Source of the DNA: Omnitrophica WOR_2 bacterium RIFCSPHIGHO2_02_FULL_52_10
Lineage (GTDB): Bacteria > Omnitrophota > Gorgyraeia > Zapsychrales > Zapsychraceae
Direction: 5' to 3'
Length of the DNA stretch: 18,323 bases
Assembly (NCBI GenBank): GCA_001805655.1
Contig: MHGR01000100.1
Coordinates: 24,358-42,680 of the forward strand
Position 1 is the first letter of the stretch. Each line of letters opens with the position of its first letter. The notes under the pieces are model-generated. The model was not told where the DNA came from, searched no databases, and saw only the letters and a program-made list of their open reading frames with translations. The translations under genes were made by a program, and so were the position numbers. Below are positions 7,779 through 15,853 of the stretch, in pieces.

Positions 7779-8948
7779 CTATAGAAGCCTCAAATACCGC
7801 CGCTTTCCGACCTTCAGGACCCCGGCCTTAGGAGTCCATTCGACATCGGTCAATTTTTCGCCTTCGAAATGGATGGCACCTTGCTGGATTAAGCGGTGAT
7901 ATTCCCGTTTGGAGGACACCAGTCCCCTCTCAACCAAGATAGAGGCCAAATCCATAGAATCCTTACCCAACCTGTATTCCTCTATGCCTTGCGGATTTTG
8001 CCTTTGACTGAATGTCTTTTCAAAATCAGTCCTCGCCTTTGAGGCTTGGGCTTTTCCATGAAATTGTTCGACAATAACCTCCCCCAACCTCAGCTTGGCT
8101 TCCTTGGGGTGGAGCGATTTTATTTCACCCATATCCAGGTCGGTCAAAATTTCATAATATCTGTACATGAGGTCATCATTGATGGACATCACCTTGCCGA
8201 AAATTTCATGCGGCGGTTCATTGATACCGATGTAATTCCCGAGGGATTTGCTCATTTTTTGAATCCCGTCTATTCCCTCCAAAAGGGGCGTCATGATAAC
8301 GACTTGAAGGTCCTGACCATAAACTTCCTGAATCTGCCTGCCCATCAGGAGATTAAATTTTTGATCGCTCCCTCCCAGCTCCACATCCGCTTTTAAATGA
8401 ACGGAATCATATCCCTGCAAAAGCGGGTACATGAATTCCAATATACTTATTTCTTTTTGCTCGGTGTACCGTTTTTTGAAATCTGCCCGGGCAAGCATTT
8501 GGGCGACCGTACTGTGCTTGGCTAATTCCAGCATCTCTCGGGCGGACAATTTCCCGAGCCAGACACTATTGACAACAATCCTGAGTTTTTTCGGATCGTT
8601 ATCTAGAACCTTAAAGACCTGCTGCTTATAGGTTTGGGCGTTTGCCTTTATTTCCTTCTGGCTCAAAACCGGCCTTAACTGCGTTTGCCCGGTCGGATCA
8701 CCGACCATAGCCGTAAAATCACCGATCACGAAATAAACCACGTGGCCCAAATCCTGAAACTGCCTGAGTTTCCTCAAAAGTACGACATGGCCCAAATGGA
8801 TATCCGGCGCGGTGGGATCAAACCCGGCCTTAATGCGCAGGGGTATTTTCTTCTTCCTGCTCCAGGCAAGTTTCTTTTCCAGGCTTTCCGGGCTGATGAT
8901 TTCGGTCGTCGAGCGGGAAATTCTCTCAATGATATCTGGGATAGACAT
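7779..8948 (-). CDS. tyrS: tyrosyl-tRNA synthetase
   Basis: This cytoplasmic class I aminoacyl-tRNA synthetase charges tRNA-Tyr with tyrosine using ATP. The 389-aa product has the HIGH-type motif HLGH (residues 51-54, in [13 protein letters not shown]), the tyrosine-pocket stretch [21 protein letters not shown], the KMSKS loop near residue 230, and a C-terminal S4-like RNA-binding domain (last 65 residues or so, from [12 protein letters not shown]). The GFDPTAP...HLGH and KMSKS form matches the TyrRS subgroup often called TyrZ or type 2. It lies downstream of rpsA after a 131-nt gap. No T-box leader sequence is seen. Its partner tRNA-Tyr is not in the window. Confidence 0.96.
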   Translation of the reverse strand: MSIPDIIERISRSTTEIISPESLEKKLAWSRKKKIPLRIKAGFDPTAPDIHLGHVVLLRKLRQFQDLGHVVYFVIGDFTAMVGDPTGQTQLRPVLSQKEIKANAQTYKQQVFKVLDNDPKKLRIVVNSVWLGKLSAREMLELAKHSTVAQMLARADFKKRYTEQKEISILEFMYPLLQGYDSVHLKADVELGGSDQKFNLLMGRQIQEVYGQDLQVVIMTPLLEGIDGIQKMSKSLGNYIGINEPPHEIFGKVMSINDDLMYRYYEILTDLDMGEIKSLHPKEAKLRLGEVIVEQFHGKAQASKARTDFEKTFSQRQNPQGIEEYRLGKDSMDLASILVERGLVSSKREYHRLIQQGAIHFEGEKLTDVEWTPKAGVLKVGKRRYLRLL

Positions 8949-8982
8949 GATAAGGCTTACTTGTTAATACTTTATGGTATGA

Positions 8983-9058
8983 AAAATCCGAAACCCAAAT
9001 ATTCCTCTGACCTTTTTCGCATAGTAATTTCAAAGGTGATATACGGACTTCGGATTTT
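8983..9058 (-). other. nested inverted repeat in the rpsA-tyrS gap
   Basis: A 10-bp perfect inverted repeat (AAAATCCGAA/TTCGGATTTT, 8983-8992 with 9049-9058) encloses a 6-bp inner stem (9010-9015 with 9032-9037). In the minus-strand transcript the 3' arm ends in a short U-run, so it could act as a weak terminator or attenuator between rpsA and tyrS. The 56-nt loop is long for a simple intrinsic terminator, so the role is uncertain. Confidence 0.4.
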
Positions 9059-9079
9059 CTAGGGATGAATGCAGAAGGC

Positions 9080-10627
9080 TCAGGGACGGGCACTGACCCC
9101 GATCTTCATTTGCTCGACATCGACTTTGATGATTTTGACCTTAATCTTGTCGCCTGGTTTTAATGCTGCGGCTTGCTCTCTGTCGATCTCCGATGAATAC
9201 ACCAAGGCTTCAACGTCGTCTTCCAACTTCACGAACACACCGAAATTGGAATTGAGCACAACCTCGGCTTCCATTTCCATGTTCACTGGATACTTCTCAG
9301 CAATCTTCATCCAGGGGTTTTCCACCAATTGCTTTAGGCCTAAATTGATTTTCCGATTATTGGCATCAATGGCGAGGATAATAACTTCTACGTCTTGACT
9401 TTTTTGGAGGACATCTTGCGGATGATTGATCTTCTTGGTCCAGGACATATCGGAGATGTGGATCATGCCCTCAAGGCCGGATTCCAACTCAACAAACGCG
9501 CCGTAATCGGTAAAGCCGCGGACCTTGCCCTTCACCCGCGAACCGATCGCGTACTGTTTTTCAACCTCAAGCCACGGGTTATCCTCTAGCTGTTTCATGC
9601 TCAATGAAATTCTCTTGGAATCTTTGTCCACATTGATGATCTGCACCTCAACTTCATCGCCGACTTTGAACATTTCCTGGGGATTGACCAGCTTCTTCTG
9701 CCAGGTAATTTCGGAAGAGTGCAGCAACCCTTCAATGCCACGCTCAATCTCAATGAATACCCCGTAAGGCATCACATTCACGACTTTTCCGCGGGTTTTT
9801 GTCCCCGTCGGATACTTCTCATAAATATCCGACCATGGATTCTCGATGATCTGCTTTAAACCTAAAGAAACCTTGGAATGCTCACGGTCAAAATCAAGGA
9901 TCAGGACTTCGATTTTATCCCCGATAGAAACCACCTCCGATGGATGGTTGATGCGCGTCCAGCTCATGTCTGTAATATGCAGCAGTCCATCCACGCCGCC
10001 AAGATCAATAAAGGCCCCGAAATCGGTAATGCCCTTCACCACGCCTTTTCGCTTTTGCCCCTTTACCAATTCGTTCCACAGCCTGTCCCGCACGACTTCT
10101 CTTTCTTTCTGTACCACTTCACGGCGCGAAAGAATAAGGTTTCTGCGTAGTTTATTGAGCTTGGCGACCTGGAAGGTATATTTACTCGCCATAATTTCCT
10201 CGGTCTGAACCCCTTTAAACGAGGAAAGCGACATTGGGAGAAAAGCTTCTATCCCATGGACATCAACGATGAACCCACCCTTGACCTGCTTGACAATCCG
10301 CCCCTCAACATTGTCTCCCTCCGTGATGGCATCGCCGAGCTTCATCCAGCCTTGAAGTTTTTCGGCCTTTTGGTGAGATAATACCAATCTGCCCTCATCG
10401 TCCTCAATGGACTCAATCAGGACATCAATCTCCCTGCCCGCCTCAAGATCATCGACATCGCGGAACTCTTCAATAGGAACAAACCCCTCGGATTTAAACC
10501 CTATATCCACAACCACTTCCTTCGGGTTGATGGCGACAACGGTGCCCTTGACAATCTCCCCTTCCTTAATATCGCGGAACGTATCGTTATATAATTCCTG
10601 CATGAGTGACAGTTTTTCGACTTTCAT
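9080..10627 (-). CDS. rpsA: 30S ribosomal protein S1
   Basis: S1 binds mRNA on the 30S subunit and helps start translation of structured or weakly Shine-Dalgarno-led messages. From the chosen ATG the product is 515 aa with six S1/OB repeats, starting at about residues 21, 105, 190, 275, 360 and 447. The middle repeats carry the typical cores DFGAFIDLGGVDGLLHITDMSW and DYGAFVELESGLEGMIHISDMSW. The frame is open 39 codons further upstream (to 10744), but that part encodes a Trp/Phe-rich sequence covering a hairpin leader. The ATG at 10627 follows an AGAGG Shine-Dalgarno and gives the usual S1 N-terminus (MQELYNDTFRDIKEGEIV). It has its own promoter and a structured leader. Confidence 0.96.
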   Translation of the reverse strand: MKVEKLSLMQELYNDTFRDIKEGEIVKGTVVAINPKEVVVDIGFKSEGFVPIEEFRDVDDLEAGREIDVLIESIEDDEGRLVLSHQKAEKLQGWMKLGDAITEGDNVEGRIVKQVKGGFIVDVHGIEAFLPMSLSSFKGVQTEEIMASKYTFQVAKLNKLRRNLILSRREVVQKEREVVRDRLWNELVKGQKRKGVVKGITDFGAFIDLGGVDGLLHITDMSWTRINHPSEVVSIGDKIEVLILDFDREHSKVSLGLKQIIENPWSDIYEKYPTGTKTRGKVVNVMPYGVFIEIERGIEGLLHSSEITWQKKLVNPQEMFKVGDEVEVQIINVDKDSKRISLSMKQLEDNPWLEVEKQYAIGSRVKGKVRGFTDYGAFVELESGLEGMIHISDMSWTKKINHPQDVLQKSQDVEVIILAIDANNRKINLGLKQLVENPWMKIAEKYPVNMEMEAEVVLNSNFGVFVKLEDDVEALVYSSEIDREQAAALKPGDKIKVKIIKVDVEQMKIGVSARP

Positions 10628-10658
10628 AAAAGCATAACCTCTTTCCCTGAAGAATTGT

Positions 10659-10672
10659 CCGCCCCATGGCGG
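10659..10672 (-). other. small GC hairpin in the rpsA leader
   Basis: A 5-bp GC stem (CCGCC/GGCGG) with a 4-nt loop lies between the terminator-like hairpin and the rpsA Shine-Dalgarno, about 30 nt before the start codon. It may serve in autogenous control by S1 or in keeping the two leader elements apart. The function is inference only. Confidence 0.35.
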
Positions 10673-10678
10673 GCTGAT

Positions 10679-10713
10679 AAAAAATAACCTTTCTCTAAGG
10701 AAGTAGAAAGGTT
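10679..10713 (-). terminator. intrinsic terminator/attenuator in the rpsA 5' leader
   Basis: On the minus strand a 9-bp perfect stem (AACCTTTCT/AGAAAGGTT, 10-nt loop) is followed by ATTTTTTATC, the shape of a Rho-independent terminator, though the stem is AT-rich. It lies downstream of the rpsA promoter and 52 nt before the rpsA ATG. It could both end transcripts from plsC and attenuate rpsA itself. Confidence 0.6.
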
Positions 10714-10766
10714 CCATGCCACCCCAAATCCAACATGAATACATCTCATATCAAATCTGAGGTTGC

Positions 10767-10794
10767 ATTATCGCAAAATTCATAAATTTGTCAA
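10767..10794 (-). promoter_or_regulatory. sigma-70 type promoter of rpsA
   Basis: A perfect TTGACA (10794-10789), a 16-bp AT-rich spacer and GATAAT (10772-10767, five of six consensus) lie in the 202-nt plsC-rpsA gap. Transcription should begin near 10760, giving an rpsA leader of roughly 130 nt with two hairpins. The spacing and boxes match the promoter before tRNA-Thr. Confidence 0.78.
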
Positions 10795-10829
10795 TGAATT
10801 TATTTCTTTAAAAGACCGACCGGGAGGAA

Positions 10830-11420
10830 TTAATGACACCGGGTAAGACCGTCAATTTCATCCATGATCGCGGCAACAATCTCCTCATAGGTTTGGCCGC
10901 TGGTAAACCTCACAGGCTTCCCAAACGTGACCGTCACCCGGCCCCGCTTGGGGAATTTGGCCCCGCGCGGCAACACTTGATCGGAGCCTCCGATATGGAC
11001 CGGGACAAGCGGGACATTTCCCTTGACGGCCAGGAATCCTATGCCTGACTGAGTTCGCTTTTCCGTTCCCGAGCCTCCGCGCGTGCCTTCGGGAAACACC
11101 ACAACCGGAAGCCCCTTTTTCAGCTTCCTTAAAGTTTCCCGCAAGGCGCGGACATCCGATGCCCCTCTCTTCACCGGAAAAGCCTCAACTCTGTAAAGAC
11201 AAAACCGCAGCAGGGGATTGTGAAAGAGCGCATCCTTGGCCATATACGATATCCTCCGGCCGACGGAGAGACCGATCAGAAACGGATCAAGGTTGCTCAA
11301 ATGATTACTGGCTAAAATATAACTCCCGTTGGGCGGGAGATTCTCCTTCCCCGCAACGTGCCTTGGCGAAAATATTGCTCCCAATGCCTTAATTAGATAG
11401 AATGAGAACCAATAGAACAT
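10830..11420 (-). CDS. plsC: 1-acyl-sn-glycerol-3-phosphate acyltransferase family protein
   Basis: PlsC-type enzymes add the second acyl chain to lysophosphatidic acid, giving phosphatidic acid for membrane lipids. The 196-aa product has the catalytic H-X4-D motif (NHLSNLD, His40 and Asp45), the substrate-binding PEGTR block (residues 110-114) in VVVFPEGTRGGSG, and the later VPLVPVHIGG segment. A hydrophobic N-terminus (residues 1-17) could hold it to the membrane. It starts 3 nt after the mutase stop and lies just before rpsA. In Firmicutes and others the order is cmk-plsC-rpsA. Here cmk is absent and the mutase takes its place. Exact substrate is not proven. Confidence 0.88.
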   Translation of the reverse strand: MFYWFSFYLIKALGAIFSPRHVAGKENLPPNGSYILASNHLSNLDPFLIGLSVGRRISYMAKDALFHNPLLRFCLYRVEAFPVKRGASDVRALRETLRKLKKGLPVVVFPEGTRGGSGTEKRTQSGIGFLAVKGNVPLVPVHIGGSDQVLPRGAKFPKRGRVTVTFGKPVRFTSGQTYEEIVAAIMDEIDGLTRCH

Positions 11421-11423
11421 AAA

Positions 11424-12851
11424 TTAATTTTTCAGCAGTCTCTCACCTACTCCTATTAATGCCTTGGCTTTTTTAAGGGTTTTGGCTTCAGAATAAGCCC
11501 GGACCAGCGGTTCCGTCCCCGATGGCCGGAGCATGAGCCAGCTTTCATCTTCGCAGGTCAGCTTGATGCCGTCATAATCCGTGACCTTAACGACCTTTTC
11601 CCCTAATAAAGACTTGATGGACCAGATGCGGTTCATGTCGAGGGCACGGTTGGATAATTCGAGATCAGAACGCTCATAATAGTAGCGGCCGTATTTCCTT
11701 TCCATATCGTTCAAAAGCTGTTTGATGTTCTTTTGTTCATAGGCCATCATCTCCAACAGCAACAGGCCGGCCAGCGTGCCGTCGCGCTCCGGGATGTAAT
11801 CCTGCACGCCGATCCCGCCGGCCTCTTCCCCGCCCGCAACGATGCGCTTGGAAACCATCAGGTCAGAGATATATTTGAAGCCGACCGGCGTTTCATACAA
11901 CTCAAGCCCCAAGTCTTCGGCGATATGATCGATCAGCATGGTGCCACAGGTTGTCTTGACGACCCCGCCCCTGCGGCCGCGGTTACGAACCAGATGTAAA
12001 ATGATCAGGCCTAAGATTCTTTGCGGGGAAATAAATTCCCCTCCCGGCGCGATAGCCGCCAAACGGTCGGCATCGCCGTCCAGCACCAAGCCCAGATCAA
12101 ATTTCTCTCTTTTCACTTTGTTGAGAATCCCTCCCAGATACTCCACCACCGGCTCGGGCTTACCCCCGTCAAAATAGGGGTTAATGTCATCCCGCATAAG
12201 CGTTAAACGGATCTGGCTCCCCTTCAGGACCTCTTCCAAGATCCGGCCGCCGCTGCCGTGCATCACATCCTGCACCACTTTAAAACGGGCGTTCTTGATT
12301 TTGGGGAAATCTAGGTAGCGGCGCATAAACTTCACGTAATCCGCCTTGAAATCACACATCTTGATACGCTTCGCCTGGATCGCCTCCGCGCAGTCCATGG
12401 TCCGCACGGGGGTTTTCCCTAAATATTGCTCCACCCGCTTCGTCACTTCCGTGGACGCGCCGCCGCCCTGGCTGTTTTTGATCTTGATACCGTTAAATTT
12501 CCCCGGATTGTGGCTGGCCGTAATCATAATGCCGGCCACGGCCTTTTTCCTCACGACCGCATAGCTGAGCGCCGGCGTGGGAATAGGCGCTTGCCCAAGG
12601 TAGACCTCAACATTGTTCCTCGCCAAAATGCAGCTGATGATTTGGGCGTACTCCTTACCCAAAAACCGCGTATCATAGCCCACCGTAACGCGCCGGCCTT
12701 GCCCGCCCCGGGGTGGGCGCAAATCTCTTTTGACCCATTCGCTGATGGCCTGGCCGACGATGGCAACGTTCTTAAAAGTAAAATTATCGGAAATAACCCC
12801 CCGCCATCCGTCTGTTCCAAACTTGATATCGGTTACTGCCGTTGATGACAT
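11424..12851 (-). CDS. phosphoglucomutase/phosphomannomutase family protein
   Basis: This alpha-D-phosphohexomutase moves phosphate between C1 and C6 of a hexose phosphate, probably glucose or mannose. The 475-aa product has the phosphoserine loop TASHNP (Ser113), the magnesium-binding DGDADR (258-263), the sugar-specificity loop GGEEAGG (340-346) and the C-terminal phosphate-binding RPSGTEP (442-448). It opens with the family motif FGTDGWRG. GlmM-type enzymes differ in loop and start sequences, so I give no symbol. The only start codon before FGTDGWRG in this frame is the ATG at 12851, which lies inside nadD and gives a 68-nt overlap. plsC follows after 3 nt. Confidence 0.9.
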   Translation of the reverse strand: MSSTAVTDIKFGTDGWRGVISDNFTFKNVAIVGQAISEWVKRDLRPPRGGQGRRVTVGYDTRFLGKEYAQIISCILARNNVEVYLGQAPIPTPALSYAVVRKKAVAGIMITASHNPGKFNGIKIKNSQGGGASTEVTKRVEQYLGKTPVRTMDCAEAIQAKRIKMCDFKADYVKFMRRYLDFPKIKNARFKVVQDVMHGSGGRILEEVLKGSQIRLTLMRDDINPYFDGGKPEPVVEYLGGILNKVKREKFDLGLVLDGDADRLAAIAPGGEFISPQRILGLIILHLVRNRGRRGGVVKTTCGTMLIDHIAEDLGLELYETPVGFKYISDLMVSKRIVAGGEEAGGIGVQDYIPERDGTLAGLLLLEMMAYEQKNIKQLLNDMERKYGRYYYERSDLELSNRALDMNRIWSIKSLLGEKVVKVTDYDGIKLTCEDESWLMLRPSGTEPLVRAYSEAKTLKKAKALIGVGERLLKN

Positions 12852-13446
12852 GCGAGCCCTTTCTCAGTTGTCGTTTTCGATATAATTTCTTTTTCTGAAT
12901 ATAGCGGAGGACGTTCTCCGGGACAAGGTATTTTACCGTTTTTCCTGCCAGGAGGCGCTGGCGCGCGAACGTCGAAGAAGTATGTAAACCCGGAACCGTG
13001 ATGGAACGGACCCGGATCTTGGACTTTTTCCGCCTGAATCCCGGCCGGCTGACCGACAGGAACGTGACCATTTTTTTCAGTTCGTGGATATCCTTCCACG
13101 TATACAACCGAGGGAGAAGGTCGCTGCCGATGATAAAGAAAAATTTCGTGCCGCGGGGGTATTCTTTCCTTAAATACTTGACCGTTTCGACGCTGTACGA
13201 TCTCCCCCCCTTTTTGATTTCAAAATCGTTGGTGCGAAACTTAGGGTTCCCTTTCACCGCTAGACGAAGCATGTGATAGCGGTCTCTGGCTGAAATCACG
13301 TTCTTGCCGCTTTTGTGCGGCGGCAAATACGACGGAATAAAGACCACCCTGTCCAAACCCACCTGTTGACACACCATCTGCGCGATCGTCAAATGTCCGA
13401 TATGAACGGGATTGAACGTCCCGCCTAATATCCCGATGCGCTTCAT
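12784..13446 (-). CDS. nadD: nicotinate-nucleotide adenylyltransferase
   Basis: NadD transfers AMP from ATP to nicotinate mononucleotide, giving deamido-NAD in NAD synthesis. The 220-aa product starts MKRIGILGGTFNPVHIGHL, the nucleotidyltransferase (GxFxPxHxGH) motif at residues 8-18. It carries IIGSDLLPRLYTWKDI and the C-terminal SSTFARQRLLAGKTVKYLVPENVLRYI, which matches the family's SSTxIR...YLxPxxVxxYI pattern. The core ends at KKKLYR, and the last 25 or so residues, rich in Arg and Asn, are encoded mostly where the mutase gene already begins. Its ATG overlaps the proA stop as ATGA. proB-proA-nadD is a common order, but rsfS, the usual next gene, is missing. Confidence 0.93.
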   Translation of the reverse strand: MKRIGILGGTFNPVHIGHLTIAQMVCQQVGLDRVVFIPSYLPPHKSGKNVISARDRYHMLRLAVKGNPKFRTNDFEIKKGGRSYSVETVKYLRKEYPRGTKFFFIIGSDLLPRLYTWKDIHELKKMVTFLSVSRPGFRRKKSKIRVRSITVPGLHTSSTFARQRLLAGKTVKYLVPENVLRYIQKKKLYRKRQLRKGSHVINGSNRYQVWNRRMAGGYFR

Positions 13447-14711
13447 TGGCGTATCTGCCCTTTCCCGTAGATTTCGTATTTGTAGGTCGTCAGGCCTTCT
13501 AGCGCCATTGGCCCGCGCACGTGAAGCTTATCCGTGCTGATGCCGACCTCGGCCCCGAAGCCGAATTCAAAACCGTCGGTAAACCGTGTTGAGGCGTTCA
13601 CATAAAGACAGGCCGAGTCAACGGACTTGAAGAATTGATCGGCGGCCTTTTGATTTTCCGTGACAATGGCATCCGAATGCTGGGAGCCGTATGTATTGAT
13701 GTGGTCAATCGCTTCCTGAGTACCGTTGACGACTTTCACCGCCAGGATCAAGTCCAGATACTCCTCGCTCCAGTCCTGCGCTTGGGCCGCTTTGACCCCG
13801 CCATTCACAATCCGGCGCGTGACCGGGCATCCCCGCACCTCAACACCAGCATTTTGGAGGTCATGGATCATCACCGGCAGGAAGCGGCGCGCGCAATCCT
13901 TGTGCACCAGCATCGTTTCCATGGCGTTACAGACCCCCGGTCTTTGCACTTTCGCGTTATAACAGATGGCCCGGGCCATGTTCAGGTCGGCGTCCTTATC
14001 CACATACGTATGACATACCCCCTTGTAATGTTTCACCACGGGAATGCGCGTATGCCCCGCGACAAAACGGATTAAGCCCTCCCCGCCGCGCGGCACGATC
14101 ATATCAATATAACGGTCCATCTGCAGAAGGATTTTCACGGCCTCCCGGTCCGTCGACGCCACGAATTGTATGGCTCCGGTAGGAATCCCGGTCCCGCGTA
14201 ATGCCCTGCGCAAGAGCTCATAGATCGCTTTATTGGAATAATAGGCTTCCTTGCCGCCCTTTAATATGACGGCATTGCCGGATTTGATGCACAAGCCGAC
14301 ACAATCGCTGGTCACATTCGGGCGCGCTTCATAAATAATCCCAATGACACCAATAGGCGTGCGGACCTTCTTGATGACCAGGCCGTTGGGCCGCTTGATC
14401 GTTTCCATGACCTGGCCGACAGGGTCCTTAATAGCCAGCGTGTCCATCAAACATTTGGCCATGCCCTCAACGCGCTTTTCATCCAGCATCAAACGGTCCA
14501 GCAGGGCCTTGGATAATCCGCCGGCACGGCCCGCTTTAAGGTCCTTTGCGTTTTCCCTTATTAAAGTGGCCTTGTTCGCCAACAGGGTTTCGGCCATCTT
14601 GCGCAAAACAGCATTTTTGGCCTTGGTGTCCACCAAGGCCAAAGACCTCGCCGCCGTTTTGGCTTCCTGCGCAATCTTGACAATCTCATTGTACAGTGGC
14701 TTGTTTGCCAT
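13443..14711 (-). CDS. proA: glutamate-5-semialdehyde dehydrogenase (gamma-glutamyl phosphate reductase)
   Basis: ProA reduces gamma-glutamyl phosphate with NADPH to glutamate semialdehyde, the second step of proline synthesis. The 422-aa product is the normal size. It contains the catalytic cysteine in VQRPGVCNAMETML (Cys261), the conserved IGVIGIIYEARPNVTSD segment, KSGNAVILKGGKEA, and the C-terminal FGAEVGISTDKLHVRGPMAL followed by EGLTTYKY. It lies 20 nt after proB and overlaps nadD by 4 nt. Confidence 0.97.
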   Translation of the reverse strand: MANKPLYNEIVKIAQEAKTAARSLALVDTKAKNAVLRKMAETLLANKATLIRENAKDLKAGRAGGLSKALLDRLMLDEKRVEGMAKCLMDTLAIKDPVGQVMETIKRPNGLVIKKVRTPIGVIGIIYEARPNVTSDCVGLCIKSGNAVILKGGKEAYYSNKAIYELLRRALRGTGIPTGAIQFVASTDREAVKILLQMDRYIDMIVPRGGEGLIRFVAGHTRIPVVKHYKGVCHTYVDKDADLNMARAICYNAKVQRPGVCNAMETMLVHKDCARRFLPVMIHDLQNAGVEVRGCPVTRRIVNGGVKAAQAQDWSEEYLDLILAVKVVNGTQEAIDHINTYGSQHSDAIVTENQKAADQFFKSVDSACLYVNASTRFTDGFEFGFGAEVGISTDKLHVRGPMALEGLTTYKYEIYGKGQIRQ

Positions 14712-14731
14712 GGTTACCGCTCACGCCTCTG

Positions 14732-15853
14732 CTACCGTTCACAAAGCACTAAATTATCCCGGTGAATCAATTCTTTCTGCCCCTTTTTTTCCTGAATGCC
14801 GGTCAAGCCCGAAGAAGAATAATTTGAGATGCCGCGGGCGATCTCCTGACGCGCTTTATCCTGAACCACAATCACGTCATCTTTCTTGAAATGACCTTCC
14901 CACGAAATCACGCCGGGCAACAAAAGGCTCTTGCCTCCCGATAAGAGCGCCTGTTTGGCGCCGTCATCGACTAAGACAATGCCTTTGGGCTTGGCCCCGA
15001 AAGAGATCCAATGCCTGCGGGACAGCAACTTGTCCTCTCGCTCCATAAAAAGCGTGCCGATGCGCTCTCCCATCAATATCCTTTCAATCACGTTTTCCGT
15101 TTCCCCGTTGGCGATGATGCACGGAATCCTGGCCTGTGTGGCAATCTTGACCGCGTTTAATTTCGCGGCCATCCCGCCTTTGGACATCTGTTTTTTGGCG
15201 GCGGGGTTGACTTGGCTGAGCTGGTGCGCGGCGTGCCCCAGGGCCGCCCCTTCGATATCCCATGTGATTTCCTTGATCTCCTGGAACAATTTTTTCTCCG
15301 TGCCCTTGAGGTCATACAGCCCTTCAACGTCGGAGAGAATGATTAACAGGTCCGCCTGCACCAGGCTGGCCACCAGGGCCGACAGCCTGTCATTGTCCCC
15401 GAATTTGATCTCCTCAGTGGAAACCGTGTCATTCTCATTGATCACGGGAATCACCCCCCATGCCAGCATCGTGTTCAGCGTATGGCGCGCATTGTTGTGC
15501 CGCAGGCGGTTATCAAAGTCATCCCATGTCAAAAGAACCTGCGCGCATTTGAGTTTATTGCGTTTGAAAAGCTCGTTGTACCTTCTCATCAGCACCGCTT
15601 GTCCGATGGCCGCCAGCGCCTGCAGGGACGCCAGGTCCGTGGAACGCTGTGTGCGGTTTAATTCGCCCATGCCCAGGACAATGGCGCCGGAACTGACAAG
15701 GATGACGTCCACATTGCTTTGGCGGATCAGCGATATTTGCCCAATGAGGGACCGCAAATGGGCCATGCGCGGCTTCATTTGATCGGTGGCGATGACACTG
15801 GAGCCGACTTTAATGACGACACGCTTTATGGGTCTCGGGAATTTTCTGTGCAT
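14732..15853 (-). CDS. proB: glutamate 5-kinase
   Basis: ProB phosphorylates glutamate with ATP, the committed step of proline synthesis. The 373-aa product has an amino-acid-kinase domain (residues about 9-260) with VVIKVGSSVIATD, VSSGAIVLGM, VIPVINENDTVSTEEIKFGD and NDRLSALVA. A PUA domain (about 280-365) follows, so this is the full-length two-domain type. The ATG at 15853 overlaps obgE by 28 nt, and no other start codon lies before VVIKVGSS. proA follows after 20 nt, so the two enzymes are probably made together. Proline feedback control is known for the family but cannot be read from the sequence. Confidence 0.97.
   Translation of the reverse strand: MHRKFPRPIKRVVIKVGSSVIATDQMKPRMAHLRSLIGQISLIRQSNVDVILVSSGAIVLGMGELNRTQRSTDLASLQALAAIGQAVLMRRYNELFKRNKLKCAQVLLTWDDFDNRLRHNNARHTLNTMLAWGVIPVINENDTVSTEEIKFGDNDRLSALVASLVQADLLIILSDVEGLYDLKGTEKKLFQEIKEITWDIEGAALGHAAHQLSQVNPAAKKQMSKGGMAAKLNAVKIATQARIPCIIANGETENVIERILMGERIGTLFMEREDKLLSRRHWISFGAKPKGIVLVDDGAKQALLSGGKSLLLPGVISWEGHFKKDDVIVVQDKARQEIARGISNYSSSGLTGIQEKKGQKELIHRDNLVLCER

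Noticed and set aside
8685..9062. Plus-strand open frames such as 8685-9062, 5398-6033, 16168-16884 and 14931-15782
   Set aside because: They lie opposite well-identified conserved genes, carry no recognisable domain, and look like antisense shadows.
10628..10744. In-frame N-terminal extension of S1 to 10744
   Set aside because: The 39 extra residues are aromatic-rich and unlike S1. The stretch contains the terminator-like hairpin and leader, and a good Shine-Dalgarno precedes the ATG at 10627.
10757..10766. Long-range pairing of AACCTC near the rpsA transcription start with GAGGTT at the Shine-Dalgarno
   Set aside because: Given the -10 position, transcription probably begins within or after these bases, so most of the segment would not be in the RNA.
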